Below, piece by piece: positions 1 through 7,967 of a stretch of DNA of 64,000 nt. The stretch's first letter is position 1; each line of letters starts with the position of its first letter. This DNA is from Anaerostipes butyraticus (GTDB lineage: Bacteria; Bacillota; Clostridia; Lachnospirales; Lachnospiraceae): contig NZ_BLYI01000043.1 of assembly GCF_016586355.1 (NCBI RefSeq), forward strand, positions 1 through 64,000, written 5' to 3'. The notes beneath the pieces were generated by a model, which had not been told where the DNA came from, did no database searches, and saw only the letters and a list, made by a program, of their open reading frames with translations. The translations under genes and the position numbers were made by a program.

Positions 1-68
1 GGGTGATGGGAATCGAACCCACGTGATCAGCTTGGAAGGCTGGAGTTCTACCATTGAACTACACCCGC
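1..68 (-). tRNA. tRNA-Gly (anticodon TCC), 3' end cut by window edge
   Basis: On the minus strand the sequence starts GCGGGTG at base 68. It has a D-arm, an anticodon loop with TCC inside CTTCCAA, and the TΨC-arm motif GGTTCGATTCC. The last few acceptor-stem bases lie beyond base 1. It is co-transcribed with the tRNA-Pro 5 bases upstream. Confidence 0.95.
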
Positions 69-73
69 TTAAA

Positions 74-148
74 TCGGGGTGACAGGATTCGAACCTGCGA
101 CCTCTTGATCCCAAATCAAGCGCTCTAGCCAAGCTGAGCCACACCCCG
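74..148 (-). tRNA. tRNA-Pro (anticodon TGG)
   Basis: The minus strand runs from CGGGGTGTGG at 148 to CACCCCG plus discriminator A at 74. The anticodon loop is TTTGGGA (TGG, Pro) and the T-arm contains GGTTCGAATCC. No CCA is encoded. It is the first gene of a tRNA operon continuing off the left edge. Confidence 0.95.
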
Positions 149-191
149 GACTGCTATTTTGTTTTTCTGCTTTTCCTCAGCAACAGAATTT

Positions 192-220
192 ATTATACAG
201 AAGCATTATGCAATTGTCAA
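192..220 (-). promoter_or_regulatory. Consensus sigma-A promoter of the tRNA operon
   Basis: The minus strand shows TTGACA (215-220), a 17-bp spacer and TATAAT (192-197), which matches consensus at all twelve positions. It lies about 45 bp upstream of tRNA-Pro, as expected for a strong stable-RNA promoter. Confidence 0.85.
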
Positions 221-248
221 CAATTTTTTTCATTTTTTTGCAAGAAAA

Positions 249-275
249 AGCTGCCGTAACTAAATTACGACAGCT
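249..275 (-). terminator. Rho-independent terminator of the small membrane protein gene
   Basis: The minus strand reads AGCTG-t-CGTAA, a short loop, TTACG-g-CAGCT, then TTTTTCTTG. The hairpin lies 18 bp after the stop codon of the gene at 293-559 and separates it from the tRNA promoter. Confidence 0.75.
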
Positions 276-292
276 GACACGTTCAAATCATG

Positions 293-559
293 CTATTCTA
301 CTTCTTCAATCTTGTCTTCCTCTGAATCCAGATCATCATCATCAAAGAAATCATCATCAAAATCATCGTCGAAGTCATCATCAAAATCATCCATATAATC
401 CGGAGTCAGATATTTGTACACTGCATAAGCGATTCCGGCTACTGCTGCAATCGCACCAATGATCGCAAGCACCCATACAATCTTGTTATCGTCCTTATCC
501 TTATTGCTGATGATGTCTGATACCTTTGCCATTTCTAACAAATCACTGAAATTTTTCAT
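293..559 (-). CDS. Small single-pass membrane protein with Asp/Phe repeat tail
   Basis: This is an 88-residue protein of unknown function. An N-terminal polar segment of about 28 residues is followed by one hydrophobic helix (IVWVLAIIGAIAAVAGIAYAVY). The C-terminus is very acidic, with tandem DDDF units (near-identical codons GATGATGACTTT) ending in Asp/Glu runs. The start at 559 is preferred over 568 because AAAGGA lies 8-9 nt upstream of this ATG but abuts the upstream one. It is a lone gene between pcrA and the tRNA operon with its own terminator. The acidic tail could bind cations or a basic partner, but that is inference. Similar short acidic membrane proteins occur in Lachnospiraceae without an assigned role. 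Confidence 0.7.
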   Translation of the reverse strand: MKNFSDLLEMAKVSDIISNKDKDDNKIVWVLAIIGAIAAVAGIAYAVYKYLTPDYMDDFDDDFDDDFDDDFFDDDDLDSEEDKIEEVE

Positions 560-625
560 GCCGCTCATCCTTTCTTATGTGTTTTCTTTATTATATCACT
601 TATTTCTGCCCAATACTAACTTTTT

Positions 626-2836
626 TTATTGATTTCCTTCGACTTTTTTCAATTTCGCAAATGAGGCAAACATCTTTTTTACCCCGCATTTTTCGAAATC
701 TACGGTCACTTCAAAATCGCGGCCTCCGGAAACAATCTCCGTCACCGTTCCTTTGCCGAATTTAATATGCGTCACCTGATCTCCCACATCATAGGATAGC
801 TGGTCGATCTTCGGCGGAGCAAATGATTTTGCCTGATACGGCTTTCTAAACCGATTTCTGCGGTTAGCGGAAAACATATCCTTTTCTATCCTGTTCTCCT
901 TTTTGGAAAAATCCTGTCCCGTCTCCAGAAGTTCCTCCGGAATCTCATCAATAAATCTGGAAACTTTGTTAAACTGAGTTCTTCCCTGCATCATTCTTCG
1001 TTTTGCCGCACTTAAATACAGCTTCTTCTTAGCTCTCGTAATCCCCACATAACATAATCGGCGTTCTTCTTCCATATCCTCATCATTCTCGGAAATGATT
1101 GTCATATAACTTGGGAAAATACCATCTTCCATGCCGCAGATAAATACATATGGAAACTCCAGACCTTTTGCGCTGTGCAGCGTCATCAAAACGACTCTGT
1201 TGTCTGATTCATCCAGATCATCAATATCCGCAACCAGAGCGATCTCTTCCAGAAGTTCTCCCAGACTCGGTTCCTCCGCTTCCTGCTCATATGTAACAAC
1301 CTTATTCAGAAGTTCATTGATGTTCTCAATCCTTCCTTCTGCTTCTTCTGTCTTTTCTGCTTCCAGCTGCTCTACATATCCTGTCTTTTCTAGAATATAA
1401 TCAAAGAGCTCTTCCAGGGATCCCTGCTTTTCCTGATCCCGAAATTCCTGAATCATATCTGCAAATCCCTGGATCTTCTTTTTTGCATTTCCCAGGGATG
1501 TGATCTCTTCTGCCTGGAAACAGGCATCCAGAAAACTGATGTCATTTTCAATCGCATATGCATTAATTTTATCAATGGTAGCCGCCCCGATTCCTCTTCG
1601 CGGAACATTGATGATACGGCGGACTGCCAGATCGTCCATACCGTTCCCAACCGCTTTCAGGTAACATATCATATCTTTTACTTCTTTTCGCTGATAGAAA
1701 TTAGTTCCTCCTACGATCCGGTATGGTATATTTTTGATCATAAATCTTTCCTCAAAAACACGGGACTGCGCGTTGGTCCTGTAAAGGACTGCCATATTTT
1801 TATACTCATAGCCTTCCTTTGCCAGCTTTTCAATCTCATCGGCAATTCGTCCTGCCTCTTCATATTCTGTCCCATACTGATGAAATTCAATCAGATCACC
1901 TGCTTCATTCTCCGTCCAAAGCTTCTTCTCCTTTCTCCCTGCGTTATTGGAAATGACCTCATTTGCCGCATTCAGAATATTCTTTGTGGAGCGATAATTC
2001 TGTTCCAGCTTAATAACCTGAGCATCCGAAAAGACATTTTCAAAATTCAGGATGTTTTTAATATTGGCTCCCCGGAATTTGTAAATAGACTGATCATCGT
2101 CGCCTACCACGCATAGGTTCCTGTATTTTCTTGCCAGCATGCTGATCAGCTGAAACTGTATGGTATTCGTATCCTGATATTCATCCACCATAATATACTG
2201 GAATCTTTCCTGATAATAGTCCAGCACTTCCGGATGAAACTGAAACAGTTCCACCGTCTTAAACAGCAGATCATCAAAATCCAGTGCATTGTTGGCTTTT
2301 AACTGCTTTTGATATTCCCTGTAAATTTCTGCGATTTTCTTCTTATTAAAATCATACTGATGTCTGGTTTCATACTCAGCCGGCGTCATAAACTCATCTT
2401 TGGCAGAAGAAATTTCCCGGATAATGCTTCGCTCCGGCATCATTTTGGTATCGATCTTAAACTGTTTGCAGATTCCTTTGATCAAAGATTTCTGATCATC
2501 CGCATCGTAAATCGTAAAGCTGTTTCCATATCCCAGCTTATCAATATGCCGTCTTAAAATCCTGACACAGGTAGAATGGAAGGTACTGACCCAGATATGT
2601 TCTGCTCCATATCCTACCAGCTGATCCACCCTCTCTCTCATCTCTTTTGCCGCCTTGTTGGTAAACGTAATTGCCATGATATGATACGGATTTACCCCCT
2701 GATCGATCAGATAGGCAATCCTGTGAGTCAGGACTCTTGTCTTTCCAGATCCGGCCCCCGCCAGCAGAAGAAGTGGTCCTTCTGTGCAGAAAACCGCTTC
2801 TTTTTGTTGTTCATTTAATGTATCATAAATTCCCAT
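626..2836 (-). CDS. pcrA: ATP-dependent DNA helicase PcrA/UvrD
   Basis: This SF1A 3'-5' helicase acts in nucleotide excision repair, removal of RecA filaments and rolling-circle replication. At 736 residues it matches PcrA length. It has the Q-motif (LNEQQKEAV), Walker A AGAGSGKT at about 26-33, Walker B DEYQDTN near 220, [13 protein letters not shown], and TLHSAKGLEFPYVF near 560. The last 60 residues form the Tudor-like PcrA tail (VTHIKFGKGTVTEI). The ATG at 2836 is chosen because GAAGGAAAGG lies 8 nt upstream; the longer frame to 2863 has no better ribosome-binding site. A second, shorter UvrD-like helicase lies at 21129-22982. It is transcribed away from the DUF1836 gene. Confidence 0.95.
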   Translation of the reverse strand: MGIYDTLNEQQKEAVFCTEGPLLLLAGAGSGKTRVLTHRIAYLIDQGVNPYHIMAITFTNKAAKEMRERVDQLVGYGAEHIWVSTFHSTCVRILRRHIDKLGYGNSFTIYDADDQKSLIKGICKQFKIDTKMMPERSIIREISSAKDEFMTPAEYETRHQYDFNKKKIAEIYREYQKQLKANNALDFDDLLFKTVELFQFHPEVLDYYQERFQYIMVDEYQDTNTIQFQLISMLARKYRNLCVVGDDDQSIYKFRGANIKNILNFENVFSDAQVIKLEQNYRSTKNILNAANEVISNNAGRKEKKLWTENEAGDLIEFHQYGTEYEEAGRIADEIEKLAKEGYEYKNMAVLYRTNAQSRVFEERFMIKNIPYRIVGGTNFYQRKEVKDMICYLKAVGNGMDDLAVRRIINVPRRGIGAATIDKINAYAIENDISFLDACFQAEEITSLGNAKKKIQGFADMIQEFRDQEKQGSLEELFDYILEKTGYVEQLEAEKTEEAEGRIENINELLNKVVTYEQEAEEPSLGELLEEIALVADIDDLDESDNRVVLMTLHSAKGLEFPYVFICGMEDGIFPSYMTIISENDEDMEEERRLCYVGITRAKKKLYLSAAKRRMMQGRTQFNKVSRFIDEIPEELLETGQDFSKKENRIEKDMFSANRRNRFRKPYQAKSFAPPKIDQLSYDVGDQVTHIKFGKGTVTEIVSGGRDFEVTVDFEKCGVKKMFASFAKLKKVEGNQ

Positions 2837-2907
2837 GCTGTTTTCCTTTCCTTCTTTTATCATAGAATTTCATTATACTACATTACCTGGCAAAATGCAC
2901 CGGGCAC

Positions 2908-2936
2908 TTGTCATCTTGTTTAAATAACCTTATAAT
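2908..2936 (+). promoter_or_regulatory. Promoter of the DUF1836 gene
   Basis: TTGTCA (2908-2913), 17-bp spacer, TATAAT (2931-2936) on the plus strand, about 22 bp before the start codon at 2959. The 5' leader would be very short. Confidence 0.7.
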
Positions 2937-2958
2937 ATATCCAAAGAAGGAGGATGTT

Positions 2959-3567
2959 ATGGAATTTCATGAGAAACTAAAAGAATGGATGCAGTTAGAC
3001 TGTGTCGCACCGGAAGATATTCCAAAGATCGATCTTTACATGGATCAGATTACAACTTTCCTGGAAGAACAGCTGAAAAACACAAAACGTCATGAAGATG
3101 ATAAGATCTTTACCAAAACCATGATCAACAATTATTCAAAAAATCATCTTCTGCCGCCTTCGGTTAAAAAGAAATATACCCGGAATCATATGATTCTTTT
3201 GATCTATATTTATTATCTGAAGAGTTTCCTGTCTATCTCGGATATCCAGCATATCCTGTCTCCGCTGACAGATCTGGCGTATGATGATAAGCAGGAGCTT
3301 TCTTTTTATCAGATATATCAAAAGATTTTTGAATCTGAACATAATTACACCGAACACATCCAGGAATCCATCTTTGAAACCTTTCAAAGAGCAGAAAAAA
3401 CTTTCGAAGATCTTCCCGGCGGAGAAGAAAAAGAACTGCTGTCACAATTTTCATTTATTACCCTGCTGGGATATGACATCTACCTGCGCAAACAGGTAAT
3501 GGAGCGGATGATTGATCAGATGTATCATGATCCGGAAGAAGATTCCCACAAAAAAAAGAAGAAATAG
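2959..3567 (+). CDS. DUF1836 domain protein
   Basis: This 202-residue protein resembles the DUF1836 family of Firmicutes, which has a MerR-like helix-turn-helix appearance but no established function. Residues 35-90 contain the typical stretch around FTKTMINNYSKNHLLPP followed by a hydrophobic helix (HMILLIYIYYLKSFLSI). The C-terminus is Lys-rich. The start at 2959 is chosen because AGAAGGAGG lies 7 nt upstream. It is the only plus-strand gene here, convergent with yerC, and both share a terminator that overlaps their coding ends. A DNA-binding role is plausible from the fold assignment, not shown by context. Confidence 0.75.
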   Translation: MEFHEKLKEWMQLDCVAPEDIPKIDLYMDQITTFLEEQLKNTKRHEDDKIFTKTMINNYSKNHLLPPSVKKKYTRNHMILLIYIYYLKSFLSISDIQHILSPLTDLAYDDKQELSFYQIYQKIFESEHNYTEHIQESIFETFQRAEKTFEDLPGGEEKELLSQFSFITLLGYDIYLRKQVMERMIDQMYHDPEEDSHKKKKK

Positions 3568-3586
3568 GCCAGACCTATTTCTTCTT
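3556..3586 (-). terminator. Terminator overlapping the 3' ends of two convergent genes
   Basis: Perfect 13-bp inverted repeat AAGAAGAAATAGG / CCTATTTCTTCTT with a 5-nt loop. On the minus strand it runs directly into a T-tract, so it should terminate yerC mRNA. On the plus strand only CATTTT follows. The arms encode the last codons of both proteins. Confidence 0.75.
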
Positions 3587-3865
3587 CATTTTACGAAATA
3601 CCATATCATAACCATCACTTCCATAATTCAGGGAACGATTCACTCTGCTGATGGTTGCCGTAGAAGCTCCGGTCTTTTCCGCAACTTCCAGATATGTGTG
3701 CTTATCACGGAGCATCGTCGCCACCTCAAACCTCTGAGCCAGCGATTCCAATTCGTTCACGGTACATAAATCCTCAAAAAACGTAAAACATTCTTCTTCT
3801 GTCTCCAATGTTAAAACAGCCTGAAATAAATTCTTCACAGCTTCTGTTCTAATCTTCTTACTCAT
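3575..3865 (-). CDS. YerC/YecD family TrpR-related protein
   Basis: This 96-residue protein belongs to the TrpR-like YerC/YecD family, a single-domain helix-turn-helix protein whose target is unknown in most Firmicutes. The pattern LCTVNELESLAQRFEVATML is followed by the recognition region TYLEVAEKTGASTATISRVNRSLNYG, typical of the Trp repressor fold. The start at 3865 is preferred because AGAAAGGAAG lies 9 nt upstream; the longer frame to 3916 has none. It has its own promoter (3899-3927) and its terminator is embedded in its 3' end. Tryptophan binding is not implied. Confidence 0.85.
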   Translation of the reverse strand: MSKKIRTEAVKNLFQAVLTLETEEECFTFFEDLCTVNELESLAQRFEVATMLRDKHTYLEVAEKTGASTATISRVNRSLNYGSDGYDMVFRKMKKK

Positions 3866-3898
3866 TGGCGTGTACTTCCTTTCTGAACTTCTCTTTCC

Positions 3899-3927
3899 AC
3901 TATACATGATTAGCACACTAAAGTAAA
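3899..3927 (-). promoter_or_regulatory. Promoter of yerC
   Basis: Minus strand TTTACT (3922-3927), 17-bp spacer, TATAGT (3899-3904), about 34 bp upstream of the chosen ATG. It lies immediately after the stop of the symporter gene, so yerC can be transcribed separately. Confidence 0.6.
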
Positions 3928-3938
3928 GAAGTATTTTC

Positions 3939-5381
3939 CTATTCGCTTCTTAAAGTAACCGCTCTTTCCTGCGCCCTTACGGCTTTTAAACGCATAAAAT
4001 AATCTTTTGTCTCTGCTACGACATCTCCATTTAATGCTAACAGCGCCACCAGGTTTGGAAATGCCATCAAACCGTTGCAGATATCTGCAATGGTCCATAC
4101 TGCGCTTACCGTCATAAATGGTCCGATAAATACAGCTAAAATATACAGCCATTTAAATACCGTTACTGCCATCTGTTTCCCATTGGTCAGATATTCCAGA
4201 CAGCGCTCGCTGTAATAATCCCATCCCAGAATAGTTGTAAACGCGAAAAATACCAGGCAGATCATAAGCAGGAATGCTGATACTCTTTCCGGGAATGGAA
4301 GTCCCATGGCAAACGCTTTTGTTGTCACTTCCACACCGTCTAATCCCATATCCCAGGCGCCGGTCATTACAATGGCAAAACCTGTCATGGAACAGATAAC
4401 AATTGTATCAATAAAAGTTCCTGTCATGGAAACAAGTCCCTGGCGGACCGGCTCCTTAGTCTGAGCCGCTGCTGCCGCGATCGGAGCAGATCCAAGTCCG
4501 GCTTCATTGGAAAAGATTCCTCTTGCAATTCCTTTCTGCATCGCTACCATCATTGCGCCCAGGGCTCCTCCTGCTGCCGCACGAAGTCCAAAGGCAGACT
4601 GAACGATTTCAGCCAGAGCGGATGGAAGCTCAGAAAGATGGGTAAATACAATGATCAGACATACTGCTACGTAAGTAACTGCCATAAACGGAACGATAAT
4701 CTCAGATACTTTGGAAATTCTCTGAATGCCTCCAATGACAACCAGCCCGACACAAACCGTCAGAATGATTCCGGCAATTACCACACTCCAGGAATATTCC
4801 CTTCCAAACAAAGCAATGGTATTGGCATTGTTTGGATCAAAGAAGTTATTGACCGCAGAGGTAATTCCATTGACCTGGGTAAAAGTTCCGATTCCAAACA
4901 GACCAACCATAACCCCAAAGACACAGAAGACTTTCGCCAGCCATTTCCAGTTTTTCCCCATTCCTTTTTCGATATAGTAGAATGGTCCTCCGAGCGCATG
5001 ACCTTCCTCATCGATTTCACGGTATTTTACCGCAAGCATACCCTCTGTATATTTTGTCGCCATTCCAAAAAGCGCTGCCATCCACATCCAGAACATGGCT
5101 CCCGGTCCTCCGGCAACAATGGCTGTCGCACAGCCGACGATATTTCCCGTTCCAATCGTTGCGGATAGTGCCGTACACAAAGCTCCAAAACTGGTAACTT
5201 CTCCATCTCCGTCTTCTTCATTGTGAAACACATAGTGGAGCGCTTTCCCCAAATGTCTGATCTGCAGTCCTCTTAACCTGACTGTCAGTAAAATACCCGT
5301 TGCCAGGATTAAAATGATCAGCGGAAGCCCCCAGATAAAATTATCGATGTTCTCCAATGCCTGATTTACTGTTGCTAACAT
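3939..5381 (-). CDS. Sodium:alanine/glycine symporter (AGCS family)
   Basis: This 480-residue polytopic membrane protein of the AGCS (AlsT/DagA) family imports alanine or glycine with Na+. It shows about ten hydrophobic segments and the family signatures GALCTALSATIGTGNIVG near 66-83, GGPGAMFWMWMAALFGMATKYTEG, and FSNEAGLGSAPIAAAAAQTKEP around 300. Length is normal for the family. The leader holds a glycine riboswitch with a downstream terminator (5474-5611), which makes glycine the likely physiological substrate. The gene appears monocistronic. Confidence 0.92.
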   Translation of the reverse strand: MLATVNQALENIDNFIWGLPLIILILATGILLTVRLRGLQIRHLGKALHYVFHNEEDGDGEVTSFGALCTALSATIGTGNIVGCATAIVAGGPGAMFWMWMAALFGMATKYTEGMLAVKYREIDEEGHALGGPFYYIEKGMGKNWKWLAKVFCVFGVMVGLFGIGTFTQVNGITSAVNNFFDPNNANTIALFGREYSWSVVIAGIILTVCVGLVVIGGIQRISKVSEIIVPFMAVTYVAVCLIIVFTHLSELPSALAEIVQSAFGLRAAAGGALGAMMVAMQKGIARGIFSNEAGLGSAPIAAAAAQTKEPVRQGLVSMTGTFIDTIVICSMTGFAIVMTGAWDMGLDGVEVTTKAFAMGLPFPERVSAFLLMICLVFFAFTTILGWDYYSERCLEYLTNGKQMAVTVFKWLYILAVFIGPFMTVSAVWTIADICNGLMAFPNLVALLALNGDVVAETKDYFMRLKAVRAQERAVTLRSE

Positions 5382-5473
5382 AGTTTTCCCTCCAATATTT
5401 TTTATGTGCGAACCTTTTTCAACTTCTTCAACTCCGCCAGAGATTTTGTTCTGCTAAATTACATTTTCACAAA

Positions 5474-5504
5474 ACAAAAAAGAGCCGATATCAACATCCG
5501 CTCT
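5474..5504 (-). terminator. Riboswitch-associated terminator hairpin before the symporter gene
   Basis: The minus strand forms AGAGC...GCTCT with an inner GAT/ATC extension and a G-G mismatch (5481-5504), then TTTTTTGTTTTG. It sits between the glycine aptamer and the start codon, so it is the likely expression platform. Which ligand state favours it cannot be read with certainty. Confidence 0.75.
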
Positions 5505-5532
5505 AAAGAATATTTAACACATTGCTATTAAG

Positions 5533-5611
5533 CTCTGTCCTTTTGCCTGAGAGATTAACTGCGCAGCGCAGCCGTACACCTTCGGCGCTCATATATGAGA
5601 CTCTCCAGAGA
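5533..5611 (-). promoter_or_regulatory. Glycine riboswitch aptamer
   Basis: The minus strand carries the glycine aptamer consensus blocks in order: CTCTGGAGAG, GCGCCGAAGG, then CTCTCAGGCAAAAGGACAGAG. Only one complete aptamer is present, followed by the terminator at 5474-5504. A weak promoter (TTGAAA at 5684-5689, TATAGA at 5663-5668, spacer 15) lies upstream. An exact 14-nt copy of the aptamer's 5' boundary (CCAGAGATTTTGTT on the plus strand) recurs at 5437-5450, downstream of the terminator. This suggests a decayed second aptamer or an alternative pairing partner. Confidence 0.92.
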
Positions 5612-5809
5612 TTTTGTTTTGGTTGAAAACTATTTTATCTTTATGAAATTCGCAGTTTTTACTCTATACTACATGCTTCATTTTTTCAAGTAGTTTCACT
5701 CTATTATTTTTTTTTGTACAAAGAAAAGCATTCGGTTTCCCTCTGCCGGCCGTCTAATTTACTGAAAAATCAGCATTCGGTCATATTTTTCTCAATAAAT
5801 CATCACATT

Positions 5810-5940
5810 TTGTTCACATTTTCTGTCTATACTATAAACATAGCAAGTAGCTGATACCCAATGCTATCTTTGCTAAAACTTTTTTTCATACTTTTTCATA
5901 ATGCCGGGAACTTGACGTTCCCGGTTCCTCTCATTTTATG
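5810..5940 (+). other. Gene-free region with plus-strand hairpins, possible small RNA
   Basis: The 574-bp gap between the symporter and the amidase holds the glycine riboswitch and this stretch. A plausible promoter (TTGTTC at 5810-5815, 17 bp, TATAAA at 5833-5838) precedes a hairpin AGCAAGTAGC / GCTATCTTTGCT (5842-5874). A T7 run follows, then a second perfect hairpin CCGGGAAC / GTTCCCGG (5904-5924) followed by a T-rich tail. No open frame or downstream plus-strand gene is close. A short non-coding transcript is possible but unproven. Confidence 0.35.
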
Positions 5941-5955
5941 GATTTTTCCCAAAAA

Positions 5956-6816
5956 TCAGAAATATGTCTGGCTGTAATGCTTGTTATTTTTTCCTTCCGG
6001 ATCTGAAATAAGAAGAATCTTTTCTTCTACATTTTTCAGCTCATTTTTCTCATTTCCCAGCCGGTAATATTTGGCAACAGCTTTTGCATCTGCCTCTCCA
6101 AGCTGTTTTAACTTTTCATCAGAAGAAAGAAATTTCTGATAGTCTTCAGGATCATCGATAAAGGCATGTTCCACAATAATTCCCGGTATTTCTGATAAAA
6201 GACTGTTCTTTACGATACTGTAGTAATCAGACAGACTCCCATTTTCATATCTGGAATTATTTTCTGAGGTTCTTAGCAGGATTCCCTGGTTTTCAATTCC
6301 AAGATCTTCCAGCTCCGCCAGGATGCAGCAGGCAAGCTCCTGCTCGGTCTGAGCGTAAGAAGGCTTATAATCTCCTTTCGCCGTCAAAACCGTACACCCA
6401 TTATCATACCCTGCAAGCTTTCCGTCTGCGTTGTTATGGATGCTCACCAGAAGATCTGCTTTGTCTTCCTTTGCTTTCGCAACCCGGTCTTCCAGATCCA
6501 CATCCTGATCACCTTCTCTTGTAAGATACACTTTTGTTCCAGGATACCTTTCCAGCGCTTCTTTCATATACTGCGCAATCTTAAGATTCAGATCCTTTTC
6601 CATGATCTCTGTTCCTGAATATTCGGCACATGCCCCCGGCTGATCTCCTCCATGTCCCGGATCGATCTCAATCACCAGTTCACTGGCTGTCTCTGCCGCA
6701 TCCGTATCTGTGTTTTCTGACTGTGCTGTGCTTTGGCCTTTGCTTTGACAGCCTGCAAGCACCAGCACCGCTGTGATCAGCATAACTGCTATGACTTTTC
6801 CTGTTTTCTTTCGCAT
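5956..6816 (-). CDS. N-acetylmuramoyl-L-alanine amidase lipoprotein (Amidase_3)
   Basis: This Zn-dependent peptidoglycan amidase cleaves the bond between MurNAc and the stem peptide. A lipoprotein signal of 23 residues ends in VLAGC, so Cys22 would be lipidated and the enzyme sits on the outer membrane face. The Amidase_3 domain begins near residue 48: EIDPGHGGDQPG carries the first Zn His, EKDLNLKIAQYMKEAL the Glu, LVSIHNNADG the second His, and IIVEHAFIDDPEDY the catalytic Glu region. The 286-residue length leaves no wall-binding repeats. It may act in wall remodelling or spore-cortex processing, since CwlD has this fold. Confidence 0.88.
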   Translation of the reverse strand: MRKKTGKVIAVMLITAVLVLAGCQSKGQSTAQSENTDTDAAETASELVIEIDPGHGGDQPGACAEYSGTEIMEKDLNLKIAQYMKEALERYPGTKVYLTREGDQDVDLEDRVAKAKEDKADLLVSIHNNADGKLAGYDNGCTVLTAKGDYKPSYAQTEQELACCILAELEDLGIENQGILLRTSENNSRYENGSLSDYYSIVKNSLLSEIPGIIVEHAFIDDPEDYQKFLSSDEKLKQLGEADAKAVAKYYRLGNEKNELKNVEEKILLISDPEGKNNKHYSQTYF

Positions 6817-6934
6817 ACCGTCCTCCTTCTTATTATTCTTCTATTCTGCACATATTGCCGTTCCTTGTCAAGGCGCGGGCACTTTTTCATTTTTTTAGAA
6901 TATTTTATAGTACAATCACTTCCCAGGAGGTTTT

Positions 6935-7936
6935 ATGAAATTTATCCGTCCTTGTCTGCTGCTTGCTGCGGCTGTCTGTTTCTGCCTTACCGGATGCAGT
7001 TTTGGTAAAGAAAAAGACCAAAAACTTACAAAAGTTACCTTAAATGAAGTCACCCATTCTATTTTTTATGCTCCACAGTATGTTGCCATAGAAAAAGGAT
7101 ATTTTGAAGATGAAGGAATCTCCCTGTCGGTGGACACTGGTTTTGGCGCTGACAAAACCATGACTGCTGTCATTTCCGGAAACGCAGACATTGGGTTTAT
7201 GGGGCCTGAAGCAGCCATTTATCAGTATAACGAGGGGAACAGCGATTATGCTGTATGTTTTGCCCAGCTGACCCAGAGAGCCGGAAACTTCCTCGTCTCA
7301 AGAGAAAAAACAAACAATTTTCAATGGGAGGACCTGAAAGGAAAAGATCTGATCGGAGGCCGGAAAGGCGGAATGCCGCAGATGATCCTGGAATATATTC
7401 TGAAAAAGCACGGTCTTGATCCGAAGAAGGATGTAAATCTGATCCAGAATATTGATTTTGCCAATACTTCCGGTGCTTTCTCCGGCGGAACCGGCGACTT
7501 CACCGTGGAATTTGAACCGAACGCCACTATGCTCGAAAGTCAGGGCGCCGGATATGTGGCTGCCTCCCTCGGCGTAGAAAGCGGTTTTGTTCCTTATACC
7601 GCATACTGTGCAAAGAAAAGTTATATCAAAGAAAACCCTGAAATCATCCAGGGCTTTACCAACGCGGTTGCCAAAGGGCAGAAATATGTTGCCGAACACT
7701 CTGCAGAAGAGATTGCCGCTGTTATTGAAAAACAATTCCCTGATATTTCGAAAAAAGATCTGATTCAGATCACACACCGCTATAAAAAGCAGGATACTTT
7801 TAAGGAAACTCCTGAATTTTCCAGAGAAGGCTTTGATCTTCTCCAGGACATTCTGAAAGAAGCCGGAGAATTGAAGGAACCTGTTCCATTTAAGAAACTG
7901 ATCGATAATTCCTTTGCGAAGAAATGTGTACGCTGA
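6935..7936 (+). CDS. ABC transporter substrate-binding lipoprotein (NMT1/SsuA-like)
   Basis: This 333-residue binding protein has a lipoprotein signal ending in LTGC (Cys near 21). The NMT1/THI5-like fold follows: HSIFYAPQYVAIEKGYFEDEGI near 45-65, then ADIGFMGPEAAIYQYNEG and DLKGKDLIGGRKGGMPQMILEYILKKHGL. The family binds pyrimidine precursors, sulfonates, nitrate-type anions or similar small molecules; the ligand is not evident here. AGGAGG lies 5 nt before the ATG. No permease or ATPase gene is adjacent, so it must pair with a transporter encoded elsewhere or be an orphan. Confidence 0.85.
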   Translation: MKFIRPCLLLAAAVCFCLTGCSFGKEKDQKLTKVTLNEVTHSIFYAPQYVAIEKGYFEDEGISLSVDTGFGADKTMTAVISGNADIGFMGPEAAIYQYNEGNSDYAVCFAQLTQRAGNFLVSREKTNNFQWEDLKGKDLIGGRKGGMPQMILEYILKKHGLDPKKDVNLIQNIDFANTSGAFSGGTGDFTVEFEPNATMLESQGAGYVAASLGVESGFVPYTAYCAKKSYIKENPEIIQGFTNAVAKGQKYVAEHSAEEIAAVIEKQFPDISKKDLIQITHRYKKQDTFKETPEFSREGFDLLQDILKEAGELKEPVPFKKLIDNSFAKKCVR

Positions 7937-7967
7937 CCAAGTGATCATATTCTTTTTATATCAAAAT

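Noticed and set aside
4638-5168. 176-residue plus-strand frame opposite the AGCS symporter
   Set aside because: Antisense to conserved membrane motifs; no start signal or recognisable domain.
5904-5924. CCGGGAAC/GTTCCCGG hairpin as terminator of the amidase gene
   Set aside because: On the minus strand the hairpin is followed by CATTATGAAAAAG rather than T residues, so it is not a convincing terminator in that direction.
7298-7948. 216-residue minus-strand frame opposite the binding lipoprotein
   Set aside because: It is antisense to a clear lipoprotein gene, is rich in Phe/Ile from the opposite strand, and has no ribosome-binding site.
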